Shown: positions 1 through 6,882 of the stretch, piece by piece
How positions within the stretch are numbered: position 1 is the first letter of the stretch
Layout: every line of letters begins with the position of its first letter
Assembly (NCBI GenBank): GCA_002067855.1
Contig: MVQS01000363.1
Location: 1-15,801 of the forward strand
Direction of reading: 5' to 3'
DNA from: Syntrophaceae bacterium PtaB.Bin038
Lineage (GTDB): Bacteria > Desulfobacterota > Syntrophia > Syntrophales > UBA2192
DNA: 15,801 bases
Program-made: the position numbers and the translations under genes
The notes under the pieces: model-generated
Told to the model about the DNA's origin: nothing
The model's input: only the letters and a program-made list of their open reading frames with translations
The model's database searches: none

Positions 1-1
1 C

Positions 2-886
2 TTCGTCGAGTCCGTGCCCGAGGGGGCCGACGCCGAGCGCGTCCTGACCCAGTTCGCCCGCGACGGCTACAAGGTCATCTTCGCGACGAGCTTCGGCTAC
101 ATGGACGCCGTCATCAACGTGGCCAGGAAGTTCCCCGACGTCCGCTTCGAGCACTGCTCGGGATTCAAGACGGCGCCCAATGCCGCCACCTACTTCGGCC
201 GGATCTACGAGGCTCGCTACCTTTCGGGCATCGTGGCCGGAAAGATGACGACGTCGAACCTCATCGGGTACGTTGCGGCCCACCCGATCCCGGAGGTCAT
301 CCGCGGGATCAACGCCTTCACGATGGGCGTGCGCTCCGTCAACCCCGGAGCGAAGGTCCGCGTGGTCTGGACGAACACCTGGTACAACCCCGCCTCGGAA
401 AAGGAAGCGGCCAAGGCCCTGCTCGACGCCGGCTGCGACGTGATCGCCCAGCACCAGGACACGCCGGGGCCCATGCAGGCCGCCGAGGAGCGGGGCAAGT
501 ACGGCATCAGCTACAACTCGCCGATGATGCAGTTCGCGCCCAGGGCCGTGCTGACCGGGCCCGTCTGGAACTGGGGCCCCTACTACGTCAAACGGGTCAG
601 GGAGGTCATGGACGGGACCTGGAAAACCGGGCAGTACTGGGGGCCGATGGCGGACGGCATCGTCGACCTGGCTCCCTTCAACAAGGCCGTGCCCGCCGAC
701 GTGGTAAAGCTCGTCAACGGGAAGAAGCGGGACATCATCCGCGGCAGGCTCCACCCCTTCGCCGGCCCCGTGAAGGACAACACGGGCAAGGTGATCGTCC
801 CGGCGGGCAGGACGCTGTCGGATGCGGAGATGCTGAGCTTCAACTGGTTCGTCGAGGGCGTCGAGGGGACCCTGCCGAAGAAGTAA
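2..886 (+). CDS. BMP-family ABC transporter substrate-binding protein (3' part, 5' end outside window)
   Basis: The reading frame is open from the first bases, so the true start and signal peptide lie upstream; a GTG at 14 is internal. About 294 residues are visible. They match the Bmp/PnrA-like periplasmic binding fold: a stretch with FATSFGYMDAV, then IGYVAAHPIPEVIRGINAF, then VRVVWTNTWYNP, then DVIAQHQDTPGPMQAAEERG, then PVWNWGPYYV near the end. In characterised members (PnrA, BmpA, NupN) these proteins deliver purine or other nucleosides to an ABC permease, so nucleoside or related import is the likely role; the exact ligand cannot be read here. The ATPase and two permeases follow 18 bp downstream in the same orientation, forming one operon. 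Family assignment is firm, substrate is inference. Confidence 0.93.
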   Translation, partial: FVESVPEGADAERVLTQFARDGYKVIFATSFGYMDAVINVARKFPDVRFEHCSGFKTAPNAATYFGRIYEARYLSGIVAGKMTTSNLIGYVAAHPIPEVIRGINAFTMGVRSVNPGAKVRVVWTNTWYNPASEKEAAKALLDAGCDVIAQHQDTPGPMQAAEERGKYGISYNSPMMQFAPRAVLTGPVWNWGPYYVKRVREVMDGTWKTGQYWGPMADGIVDLAPFNKAVPADVVKLVNGKKRDIIRGRLHPFAGPVKDNTGKVIVPAGRTLSDAEMLSFNWFVEGVEGTLPKK

Positions 887-904
887 GCCTGGAGGCCCGG
901 CCCG

Positions 905-2485
905 ATGCAACCGCCGCTGGTCGAGATGCGCGGCATCCGGAAGGCGTTCCCCGGAGTCGTGGCCAATGACGGGGCCTCCCTCGAGCTGCGCGCCGGGGAG
1001 GTTCACGCCCTGCTGGGGGAAAACGGCGCCGGCAAGACGACCCTCATGAACGTCCTGGCGGGCCTCTACCGCCCCGACGCGGGCGAGGTCCTCATCGGGG
1101 GCCGCGCCGTCGAGATCCGTTCGCCGGGCCGGGCCATCGCGCTCGGCATCGGGATGGTGCACCAGCGCTTCAAGCTCGTGCCGGGGTTCACCGTGGCAGA
1201 GAACGTCACGCTCGGCATGAAGGAGCCCCGCTTCGTCTTTCACCCCCGATCCATCGAGGATTCCATCGGAGCCTTCGCCCGCGACCGCGGCCTCCCCGTC
1301 GACCCGCGGGCCCGCATCCGGCAGCTCTCCGTCGGGGAGCAGCAGCGCGTCGAGATCGTCAAGGCCCTGTGGCGCGGGGCCGGGATCCTGATCATGGACG
1401 AGCCCACGGCCGTCCTCACCCCCCGAGAGGTGAGGGAACTCTTCGGCGTCATGAATCGGATGGCCGCCGAGGGCAAGGCCGTCGTCTTCATCACCCACAA
1501 GCTCTCCGAGGTCATGGAGATCGCCGACCGCGTCACGGTCATGCGCCACGGCCGCCGCGCGGCCACGGTGGAGAAGGCCGGAACCTCGCCCGTCGAACTG
1601 GCGACGCTGATGATGGGGCGCGGGCACAAGGCCCCCGCCTGCGACGTGCACGCGGGGCAGCCGGGCCCCGTGGTTCTCGAGGCCCTCGACCTCGAGGCCG
1701 AAGGGGATCGCGGCGAGAGGGCCCTGCGAGGCCTCACGCTCGAGATCCGGGCCGGGGAGATCCTCGGCATCGCCGGCGTGGCCGGAAACGGGCAGCGGGA
1801 GCTGGCCGAGGCGATCGCCGGCCTGCGCCGCGTCACGGCAGGCTCCATCCGCGTGGGCGGCACGGACGTCACCAACGCGGGACCCGCCCGCGCCATCGAC
1901 GCCGGCGTGGGCTACATCCCCGAGGACCGCCTGGGGACGGGGCTGGCCGCCGGCATGAGCGTGGCCGAAAACCTGATCATGAAGGCCTACCGGGGCGCGG
2001 AGCTCTCGACGGGCCCCTTCCTCCGGCGCGGCAGGACCGTCGAGTGGTCCCGCCGTCTCGCCGAGCGGTTCCGGATCAAAACGCCGTCGCTCGACACCCC
2101 CGTGTCGAGCCTTTCCGGGGGCAACGCCCAGCGCGTGCTGCTCGCGAGGGAAACGGCGTCGCGGCCGAAGCTCATCGTCGCAGCGCACCCCACCCGCGGT
2201 CTTGACGTGGCGGCGACGGACCACATCCGCGCCATCCTGCGCGAGCAGAGGCGGGCCGGCTCGGCCGTGCTGCTCATCTCGGGGGATCTCGACGAGATCA
2301 TGGCCCTCTCGGACCGCATCGCGGTTCTCTACGAGGGGGAAATCCTGGGGACGTTCCCCTGCGCCGGGGCGGACCTCGAGCGCATCGGCCTGATGATGGG
2401 GGGCGTGCGCACGAGCGGTCCCGCCAGAGAGGGCACGACGGTCCCGTCCTGCATGCGACGCCATGGACGATTGCGCACGAAGTGA
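905..2485 (+). CDS. ABC transporter ATP-binding protein, double NBD (NupO/RbsA-like)
   Basis: A 526-residue protein with two fused ABC ATPase domains, as in the nucleoside (NupO/YufO) and sugar (RbsA) importers. Domain 1 has Walker A GENGAGKTT at 38-46, signature LSVGE at 141-145 and Walker B IMDEP ending at D165-E166. Domain 2 has a degenerate Walker A (GVAGNGQ, about 291-297, no Lys), signature LSGGN at 403-407, and a Walker B region with AAHPTRG; this asymmetry is normal for the family. GGAGG at 891-895 lies 9 bp before the ATG and fixes the start. The last 25 or so residues (from about RTSGPAREG to RLRTK) run past the usual family end into purine-rich repeat-like DNA and may be a late extension. 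It energises import through the two permeases encoded next. Confidence 0.95.
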   Translation: MQPPLVEMRGIRKAFPGVVANDGASLELRAGEVHALLGENGAGKTTLMNVLAGLYRPDAGEVLIGGRAVEIRSPGRAIALGIGMVHQRFKLVPGFTVAENVTLGMKEPRFVFHPRSIEDSIGAFARDRGLPVDPRARIRQLSVGEQQRVEIVKALWRGAGILIMDEPTAVLTPREVRELFGVMNRMAAEGKAVVFITHKLSEVMEIADRVTVMRHGRRAATVEKAGTSPVELATLMMGRGHKAPACDVHAGQPGPVVLEALDLEAEGDRGERALRGLTLEIRAGEILGIAGVAGNGQRELAEAIAGLRRVTAGSIRVGGTDVTNAGPARAIDAGVGYIPEDRLGTGLAAGMSVAENLIMKAYRGAELSTGPFLRRGRTVEWSRRLAERFRIKTPSLDTPVSSLSGGNAQRVLLARETASRPKLIVAAHPTRGLDVAATDHIRAILREQRRAGSAVLLISGDLDEIMALSDRIAVLYEGEILGTFPCAGADLERIGLMMGGVRTSGPAREGTTVPSCMRRHGRLRTK

Positions 2486-2535
2486 GGAAGTGAAGAAGCG
2501 CGGAAAAGCGGAAAAGAGAACGGATTCTTGCGGAG
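2473..2535 (+). repeat. purine-rich degenerate intergenic repeat
   Basis: From the stop codon of the ATPase gene to the ribosome binding site of the permease, the + strand is nearly all A and G. It is built of short imperfect units such as GAAGTGAGGAAGTGAAG and CGCGGAAAAGCGGAAAAG. The same kind of sequence follows the stop codons of the genes ending at 6112 and 15673 (on the minus strand). Confidence 0.5.
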
Positions 2536-2544
2536 AAATGGTCC

Positions 2545-3612
2545 ATGTTCGTGATTGAGCGGCGTGCGGAGCGTTCCGCGCTTTTCCGCTTCGTCTCGCC
2601 GGCGCTGGCCGTGCTGACGGCGCTCGTCTGCGGCGCCCTGTTCCTGAAGGTCTCGGGGTTCGACCCCCTGGCCGTCTACGGGGGCATGTGGCGGGGCGCC
2701 TTCGGGGATGCCTACGGCCTGTCGGAAACGATCGTCAAGGCCATCCCGATCGCCCTGTGCGCCCTGGGGATCGCCGTGGCCTTCCGCATGAACCTCTGGA
2801 ACATCGGCGCCGAGGGTCAGCTCTACGCCGGCGCCGCGGCCGCCGCGTGGGTCGCCCTGTCCTTCCCCGGCGCACCCGCCGCCTTCGTGCTGCCCGCCAT
2901 GACGGCGGCGGGAATGTCCGCGGGGGCGCTCTGGGCTCTCCTGGCCGCCGTCCCCCGGGCGTGGGTCGGGGCAAACGAGATCCTCACGACGCTGATGCTC
3001 AACTACACGGCCGTCTTCCTCTCGGAGTACCTCATCCACGGCCCCTGGAAGGACCCGGCCGGCTTCAACTTCCCCCTCTCCCCGGCCTTCTCCGAGGCGG
3101 CGCGACTGCCCGCCTTCGGCGACACCCGGATCCACGCGGGCCTGATCTTCGCGCTCGCGGCGGCGGCGGCCCTGACGGTCGCGCTGCGCAAGACGAAGTG
3201 GGGGTACGAGCTGCGCCTCGTCGGGGCGAGCCCCGCCGTGGCGACCTACGCGGGGGTCGGCATCGCGCGCCACGTCCTCGTCGCCATGGCCGTCGGCGGC
3301 GCGCTGGCGGGCCTGGCGGGCATGACGGAAGTCTCGGCCATCACCGGCCGTCTCCAGTACGGCCTGTCGCCCGGCTACGGCTACTCGGCCATCATCGTGG
3401 CCTGGCTCGCGAAACTGAGCCCCGCGGGGATCCTGGCCATGGCCTTCCTCTTCGGGGGGCTGCTGGTGGGCGGCTACGCGGTCCAGTTCATCGGGGTCCC
3501 CGCGGCGGCGGTGAACATGCTGCAGGGGGCCATGCTCTTCTTCTGGCTCGCGGCGGAGTTCCTCGGCCGCTACCGGGTCGCGCTGCGCGGCCGCCCGCGG
3601 GAGGTGCGCTGA
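2545..3612 (+). CDS. ABC transporter permease 1 (NupP-like, BPD_transp_2 family)
   Basis: A 355-residue polytopic inner-membrane protein. After a short cytoplasmic N-terminus (MFVIERRAERS) come multiple hydrophobic segments. Family landmarks of the branched-chain/nucleoside/sugar permease group are visible: FRMNLWNIGAEGQLYAGA near residues 80-97, VGANEILTTLMLNYTAVFL near 140-160, and a glycine-rich cytoplasmic loop region around GMTEVSAITGRLQYG. GGAGAA at 2532-2537 lies 7 bp before the ATG. The 59-bp gap from the ATPase gene is filled by a purine-rich repeat rather than a recognisable promoter, so co-transcription is likely. It should pair with the permease at 3614 to form the heterodimeric channel. 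Confidence 0.94.
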   Translation: MFVIERRAERSALFRFVSPALAVLTALVCGALFLKVSGFDPLAVYGGMWRGAFGDAYGLSETIVKAIPIALCALGIAVAFRMNLWNIGAEGQLYAGAAAAAWVALSFPGAPAAFVLPAMTAAGMSAGALWALLAAVPRAWVGANEILTTLMLNYTAVFLSEYLIHGPWKDPAGFNFPLSPAFSEAARLPAFGDTRIHAGLIFALAAAAALTVALRKTKWGYELRLVGASPAVATYAGVGIARHVLVAMAVGGALAGLAGMTEVSAITGRLQYGLSPGYGYSAIIVAWLAKLSPAGILAMAFLFGGLLVGGYAVQFIGVPAAAVNMLQGAMLFFWLAAEFLGRYRVALRGRPREVR

Positions 3613-3613
3613 G

Positions 3614-4540
3614 ATGGAAATGGACGCAGTCACCGCCCTCCTGGCAGCCGCCGTCGGCGCGGGGACGCCGCTTCTTTACGCCGCCCTGGGGGAGATCCTC
3701 TGCGAGCGCTCGGGGGTGCTCAACCTCGGCGTCGAGGGGATGATGCTCGTGGGGGCCGTCTGCGGGTTCCTCGCCGCCGTGGAGACGAAGAGTCCCGGTG
3801 CCGGCGTTGCGGCGGCCATGCTCGCCGGGGGGGCGCTGGCGGCCGTTCACGCCTTCATGACGGTCACCCTGCGGGTCAACCAGATCATCAGCGGCCTCGC
3901 CCTCGCCCTGTTCGGCACGGGCGTCAGCAGCTACCTCGGCAAGCACCTCATCGGGGTGCCGCTCCCGGTCACCCCCGGGCCCCTGCCGATCCCCGGCCTC
4001 GCAGACCTCCCCGTCGTCGGCGCCGTGCTGTTCAGCCGGGACCCGCTCGTCTACGCCTCGTACCTCCTCGTCCCGACGGCGTGGTTCTGGATCCACCGGA
4101 CGAGGCCGGGGCTGCACCTGCGCGCCGTCGGCGAAGATCCCGCCACGGCCGATGCCGCGGGGGTGAACGTCTACCGGGTGCGCTATGCCGGCATCCTGGC
4201 GGGGGGGATGCTGGCGGGACTCGGGGGTGCCTACCTGTCGCTCTTCTACGCGCCCTGCTGGGTGGAGAACATGACGGCCGGGCGCGGATGGATCGCCCTG
4301 GCGCTCGTCATCTTCGCCGTCTGGAGCCCGCTGCGGGCCCTGGCCGGCGCCTGGCTCTTCGGGGGCATCGAGGCGCTGGGGTTCCGCATCCAGGTGCTGG
4401 GCGCCGTCGTCTCGCCCTTCTTCCTCAAGATGCTCCCTTACCTGTTCACCATCGCCGTTCTCGTCTTCTTCACGGCCTGGAACCGGCGCAGGCGCATCGG
4501 CGCGCCGGAGGCGCTGGGCCTTCCCTACGAGCGGGAATAG
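3614..4540 (+). CDS. ABC transporter permease 2 (NupQ-like, BPD_transp_2 family)
   Basis: A 308-residue polytopic membrane protein, the usual shorter partner of the preceding permease. Landmarks are ERSGVLNLGVEGMMLVGA near residues 32-50, RVNQIISGLALALFGTG near 85-101, and a cytoplasmic loop with LHLRAVGEDPATADAAGVNV near 165-185. Hydrophobic segments fill the rest, ending in a short polar tail rich in Arg. The start lies one base after the stop of the upstream gene, with GGGAGG at 3599-3604 inside that gene, so translation is probably coupled. This is the last gene of the importer; no strong hairpin terminator is seen after it, only a loop-less GGGGGCCCCC palindrome at 4540-4549. Confidence 0.94.
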   Translation: MEMDAVTALLAAAVGAGTPLLYAALGEILCERSGVLNLGVEGMMLVGAVCGFLAAVETKSPGAGVAAAMLAGGALAAVHAFMTVTLRVNQIISGLALALFGTGVSSYLGKHLIGVPLPVTPGPLPIPGLADLPVVGAVLFSRDPLVYASYLLVPTAWFWIHRTRPGLHLRAVGEDPATADAAGVNVYRVRYAGILAGGMLAGLGGAYLSLFYAPCWVENMTAGRGWIALALVIFAVWSPLRALAGAWLFGGIEALGFRIQVLGAVVSPFFLKMLPYLFTIAVLVFFTAWNRRRRIGAPEALGLPYERE

Positions 4541-4655
4541 GGGGCCCCCGGTTGAAAAAACCCTTGTATTCATCGGTTCAAAGGGTGTAAATTGCTCAAT
4601 GAGTTGCACCGTTTGCCGCTTGACGGCCGGTACCGAGAGACGAAACCGATCAACC

Positions 4656-5594
4656 ATGCGGGTCAAGACATTCATTATCGCGGTTCTGCTGTTCTTTGCG
4701 GCCCTCGATCTCTCCCTCGCACAGACCGAATACCGGTACGAACCGGCAGCCAAAGACCCTTCCAGGGTGAGCACCGTGATCGGGCGCATGCGAGTGCACA
4801 CGGTGCTGCCCGGGGAAACGCTCCTTGACATCGCTAGAGCACACGGCCTGGGGTTTTCGGAACTGCAGGCCTTCCACCCCGACCGGGACCCCTGGCTGCT
4901 CGAGGAGGGGAGCCGGATCGAGATCCCCGCTCTCTGGATCGTCCCGACCGCGAAGCACCGCGCCATCGTGATCAACGTGCCGGAGATGCGGTTGTACCGG
5001 TTTCACGCCAAGCGGGGCACCGTCAGCACCTACCCCGTCACGGTGGGCGAGGAGGAAACACAGACGCCGCTGGGGACGTTTCGGGTCGTCGAGAAAGAGG
5101 AGGACCCCGAGTGGAACATCCCCCCCAAGCTGCGGCACAAGTACAGGACGAAGATCATGCCCGCCGGTCCGGACAACCCGATCGGCAAGTACTGGCTCGG
5201 GCTTTCCGCCCGGGGGTACGGCATCCACGGAACGGACAACCCCTGGAGCGTGGGTCGCATCCTCAGCAACGGCTGCATCCGGCTCTACCCCGAGGACATC
5301 GAGAAGCTCTATCCCGATGTCCCGAAGGGGACGATCGTGGAAATCCTCTATGAGCCCGTGAAGTTCGGGTTCAAAGGCAGGGTGATCTTCGCGGAGGTCC
5401 ACGGGGATCCCTACGGGTTCATCGAGGACATGAAAGAGCAGGCCCGCCTCGTCGCGAAGCGACAGGGGATCGAGGATTACGTGAACTGGGAAAAAATCGA
5501 CGAGGTTGTGGAGTCGAAAAACGGCGTCCCCGTCCCGGTGGGCGCCTTGCCGAAGGGAGGTGACGGAAAGAAGCCATCGCGTAGAAGTTCATGA
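4656..5594 (+). CDS. LysM-containing L,D-transpeptidase (ErfK/YbiS/YcfS type)
   Basis: I place the start at the ATG at 4656, giving 312 residues, because a signal peptide (MRVKTFIIAVLLFFAALDLS, cleavage near LA-Q) begins there; an upstream in-frame ATG at 4599 would bury it. A LysM domain spans about 46-92, with the typical HTVLPGETLLDIARAHGL. The YkuD catalytic domain spans about 102-226, with H191 in IHGT and the nucleophile C207 in SNGCIRLY. A C-terminal region of about 80 residues ending near IDEVVESKNGVPVPVG resembles that of E. coli LdtA/B/C, the enzymes that attach Braun lipoprotein to peptidoglycan. It acts in the periplasm on the L,D-bond of tetrapeptide stems. A Braun-type lipoprotein gene follows 42 bp downstream, which fits that role. 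The promoter is unclear; TTGTAT at 4564 with TGTAAA at 4586 is a weak candidate. Confidence 0.93.
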   Translation: MRVKTFIIAVLLFFAALDLSLAQTEYRYEPAAKDPSRVSTVIGRMRVHTVLPGETLLDIARAHGLGFSELQAFHPDRDPWLLEEGSRIEIPALWIVPTAKHRAIVINVPEMRLYRFHAKRGTVSTYPVTVGEEETQTPLGTFRVVEKEEDPEWNIPPKLRHKYRTKIMPAGPDNPIGKYWLGLSARGYGIHGTDNPWSVGRILSNGCIRLYPEDIEKLYPDVPKGTIVEILYEPVKFGFKGRVIFAEVHGDPYGFIEDMKEQARLVAKRQGIEDYVNWEKIDEVVESKNGVPVPVGALPKGGDGKKPSRRSS

Positions 5595-5636
5595 GGGGGC
5601 AAAACCTTTAATCTTATATCAAAGGAGGTACTAGGG

Positions 5637-5969
5637 ATGAAGTCACGGTTTGTCATGGTAACGGTGCTGGTCTTTGTTGCAGCGCTCTTCACGGGCTGCG
5701 CCACGACGGGGGACCTGGACAAGGTCAATGCAAGGCTCAACGAGCTCTCTTCGAAAGTCGACCAGGCCCAGATGAAGGCCGACCAGGCCTCCAGGGATGC
5801 GGCGGCCGCCAAGGCCGGCGTCGCGGACGCCTCCCGCCAGGCCGCGCAGGCCGGCGAGGCTGCGAAGAAGGCCGAAGCGGCGGCAGCCCGGGCGGAAGCG
5901 GCTGCAAAGCTGGCCGAGGACAACGCGAAGAAGTCCGAGGCGATCTTCATGAAGTCGATGAAGAAATAG
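5637..5969 (+). CDS. Lpp/OprI-like alanine-rich outer-membrane lipoprotein
   Basis: A 110-residue precursor. The signal peptide ends in a lipobox-like LFTGC with the lipidated Cys at 21; -3 is Phe rather than the usual Leu. Residue +2 is Ala, compatible with outer-membrane sorting. The mature 90 residues are almost entirely Ala/Lys/Glu/Asp-rich helix with Lpp-like spacing (LNELSSKVDQAQMKADQ), i.e. an alanine-zipper coiled coil. The protein ends in MKSMKK, and a C-terminal Lys is the residue that is cross-linked to peptidoglycan in Braun lipoprotein. The perfect AAAGGAGGT at 5621-5629 predicts high expression. It is longer than E. coli mature Lpp (58 residues) and OprI (about 64). L,D-transpeptidase genes flank it on both sides. 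Class is well supported; covalent attachment is inference. Confidence 0.9.
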   Translation: MKSRFVMVTVLVFVAALFTGCATTGDLDKVNARLNELSSKVDQAQMKADQASRDAAAAKAGVADASRQAAQAGEAAKKAEAAAARAEAAAKLAEDNAKKSEAIFMKSMKK

Positions 5970-6014
5970 CACGACGGACGGCCGGGTCCCAACCCCGGCA
6001 GGTGAAAGCAGAAA

Positions 6015-6054
6015 GGCGGCGCCGGATGACCGGTGCCGCCTTTTATTCTTTTCT
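6015..6054 (+). terminator. intrinsic terminator after the lipoprotein gene
   Basis: GGCGGC-G-CCGG / CCGG-T-GCCGCC forms an 11-bp stem (one G-U pair) with an ATGA loop at 6015-6040, followed by TTTTATTCTTTT. It ends the L,D-transpeptidase/lipoprotein transcript. On the minus strand the stem is followed by TTTCTGCTTTC, so it may weakly serve the convergent gene too. Confidence 0.9.
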
Positions 6055-6061
6055 TCTTCCT

Positions 6062-6111
6062 GTTTTTTTTCCTAACTTCCTATCTTCTCAACTTCCTAAC
6101 TTCCTGCCCTG
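6062..6111 (-). repeat. purine-rich degenerate intergenic repeat
   Basis: Immediately after the stop codon of the minus-strand transpeptidase gene, the minus strand reads as near-tandem units: GGAAGTTAGGAAGTTGAG, then AAGATAGGAAGTTAGG, then a run of A. Same character as the stretches at 2473-2535 and 15590-15672. Confidence 0.55.
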
Positions 6112-6699
6112 TCACGGCCGGATCTCCACCGGGGTCCAGACGGAAACGAGATCCCAGAGTTCTTCCATCTCGCGGTTGGTCAGGGCGATGCAGCCGTTGG
6201 TCCAGTTGAACAGGTACTGCACGTCGCCCATCCAGAGCTTGTCCTCCTTCATGCCGTGGATCATGATGCTGCCCCCGGGCGAAACCCCGAGCGCCCGGGC
6301 CCTCTCGACATCGTCCGGATTGGGGTAGGAGAGATGCAGGGCACGGTGGTAGATGCTGTTCCGGACCTTGTAGTCGACGAAGTAGACGCCCTCGGGGGTC
6401 TTGTTGTCGCCCTGCTGCACCTTGGGGCCGACGGGGTCTCGCCCCAGGGCGACCCTGTAGGACTTGATCTCCCGGTCCTGCCGGAAGAGCGTCAGGGTCC
6501 GCCTCGATTTCTCGATGACGATGCGGTCCGCCGGTCCCGCCGGCGCGGGGGATGCCTGCGAAAACGACGCAACGGCCGAGGAGGCGGAATCCGCGGAAGC
6601 GGCGGCGGGGGGGGCCGACAGGGAAAACGAGGCCGAGGCGGCAAGGAGGGCCGCAAAGAGCCTGAGCGCGAACGGAAGAGGGCGAGCGTTCATCTTCAT
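6112..6699 (-). CDS. periplasmic L,D-transpeptidase-family (YkuD) protein
   Basis: 195 residues from the ATG at 6699. Residues 1-36 are a signal peptide (MKMNARPLPFALRLFAALLA followed by an Ala/Ser-rich cleavage region), then a low-complexity Ser/Ala/Pro linker to about 57. A compact YkuD domain fills the rest, with H148 in MIHGMKE and the nucleophile C170 in TNGCIALTN. There is no LysM domain. The GCIALTN..MEELW pattern recalls the YafK/DpaA-like branch more than the SNGCIRLY of the gene at 4656, so hydrolysis or a different cross-link is possible. GAAGG at about 6704-6708 (minus) precedes the start. The upstream ATG at 6732 would sit only a few bases from the start site predicted for the sigma-54-type promoter at 6747-6762, so it is less likely. 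A 3-codon-later Met at 6693 is also possible. Confidence 0.88.
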   Translation of the reverse strand: MKMNARPLPFALRLFAALLAASASFSLSAPPAAASADSASSAVASFSQASPAPAGPADRIVIEKSRRTLTLFRQDREIKSYRVALGRDPVGPKVQQGDNKTPEGVYFVDYKVRNSIYHRALHLSYPNPDDVERARALGVSPGGSIMIHGMKEDKLWMGDVQYLFNWTNGCIALTNREMEELWDLVSVWTPVEIRP

Positions 6700-6746
6700 C
6701 GGGCCTTCAAGTTCCCGGATGTGCTTTAGCATGATTCCCTTGAGTG

Positions 6747-6762
6747 TGCAAGATACCTGCCA
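6747..6762 (-). promoter_or_regulatory. sigma-54 (-24/-12) promoter of the L,D-transpeptidase gene
   Basis: The minus strand reads TGGCAGGTATCTTGCA, against the consensus TGGCAC-N5-TTGCA/T: GG and GC are exactly 10 bases apart and only one consensus base differs. Transcription would start near 6736, giving a leader of about 37 bases before the ATG at 6699. No enhancer site was identified. Confidence 0.6.
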
Positions 6763-6807
6763 CGATGTTCTTCCCCCCCCGCCGAGATCGGGGTAGGGAA
6801 AAGGCAC

Positions 6808-6836
6808 TTGAAACAGGCGGACGGACATTCTAGCAT
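6808..6836 (+). promoter_or_regulatory. putative sigma-70 promoter of the pyrophosphatase gene
   Basis: TTGAAA at 6808-6813, a 17-base spacer, and TAGCAT at 6831-6836. Transcription from about 6843 would exclude the in-frame TTG at 6808 and ATG at 6835 as starts and supports the ATG at 6883. Confidence 0.42.
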
Positions 6837-6882
6837 GGGCGTCACGGGTGCAGATTCCCGATTCCTTGCGATCGGAAACGCG

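Noticed and set aside
4540..4549. Terminator after the ABC permease operon
   Set aside because: GGGGGCCCCC has no loop and no T-run follows; it cannot form a normal terminator hairpin.
4599..4655. Upstream ATG for the LysM transpeptidase
   Set aside because: It would place 19 polar residues before a clear signal peptide that starts at 4656.
6808..6882. Earlier starts (TTG 6808, ATG 6835) for the pyrophosphatase
   Set aside because: They overlap the likely -35/-10 elements and add residues not found before the conserved GHRNPDTDS core.
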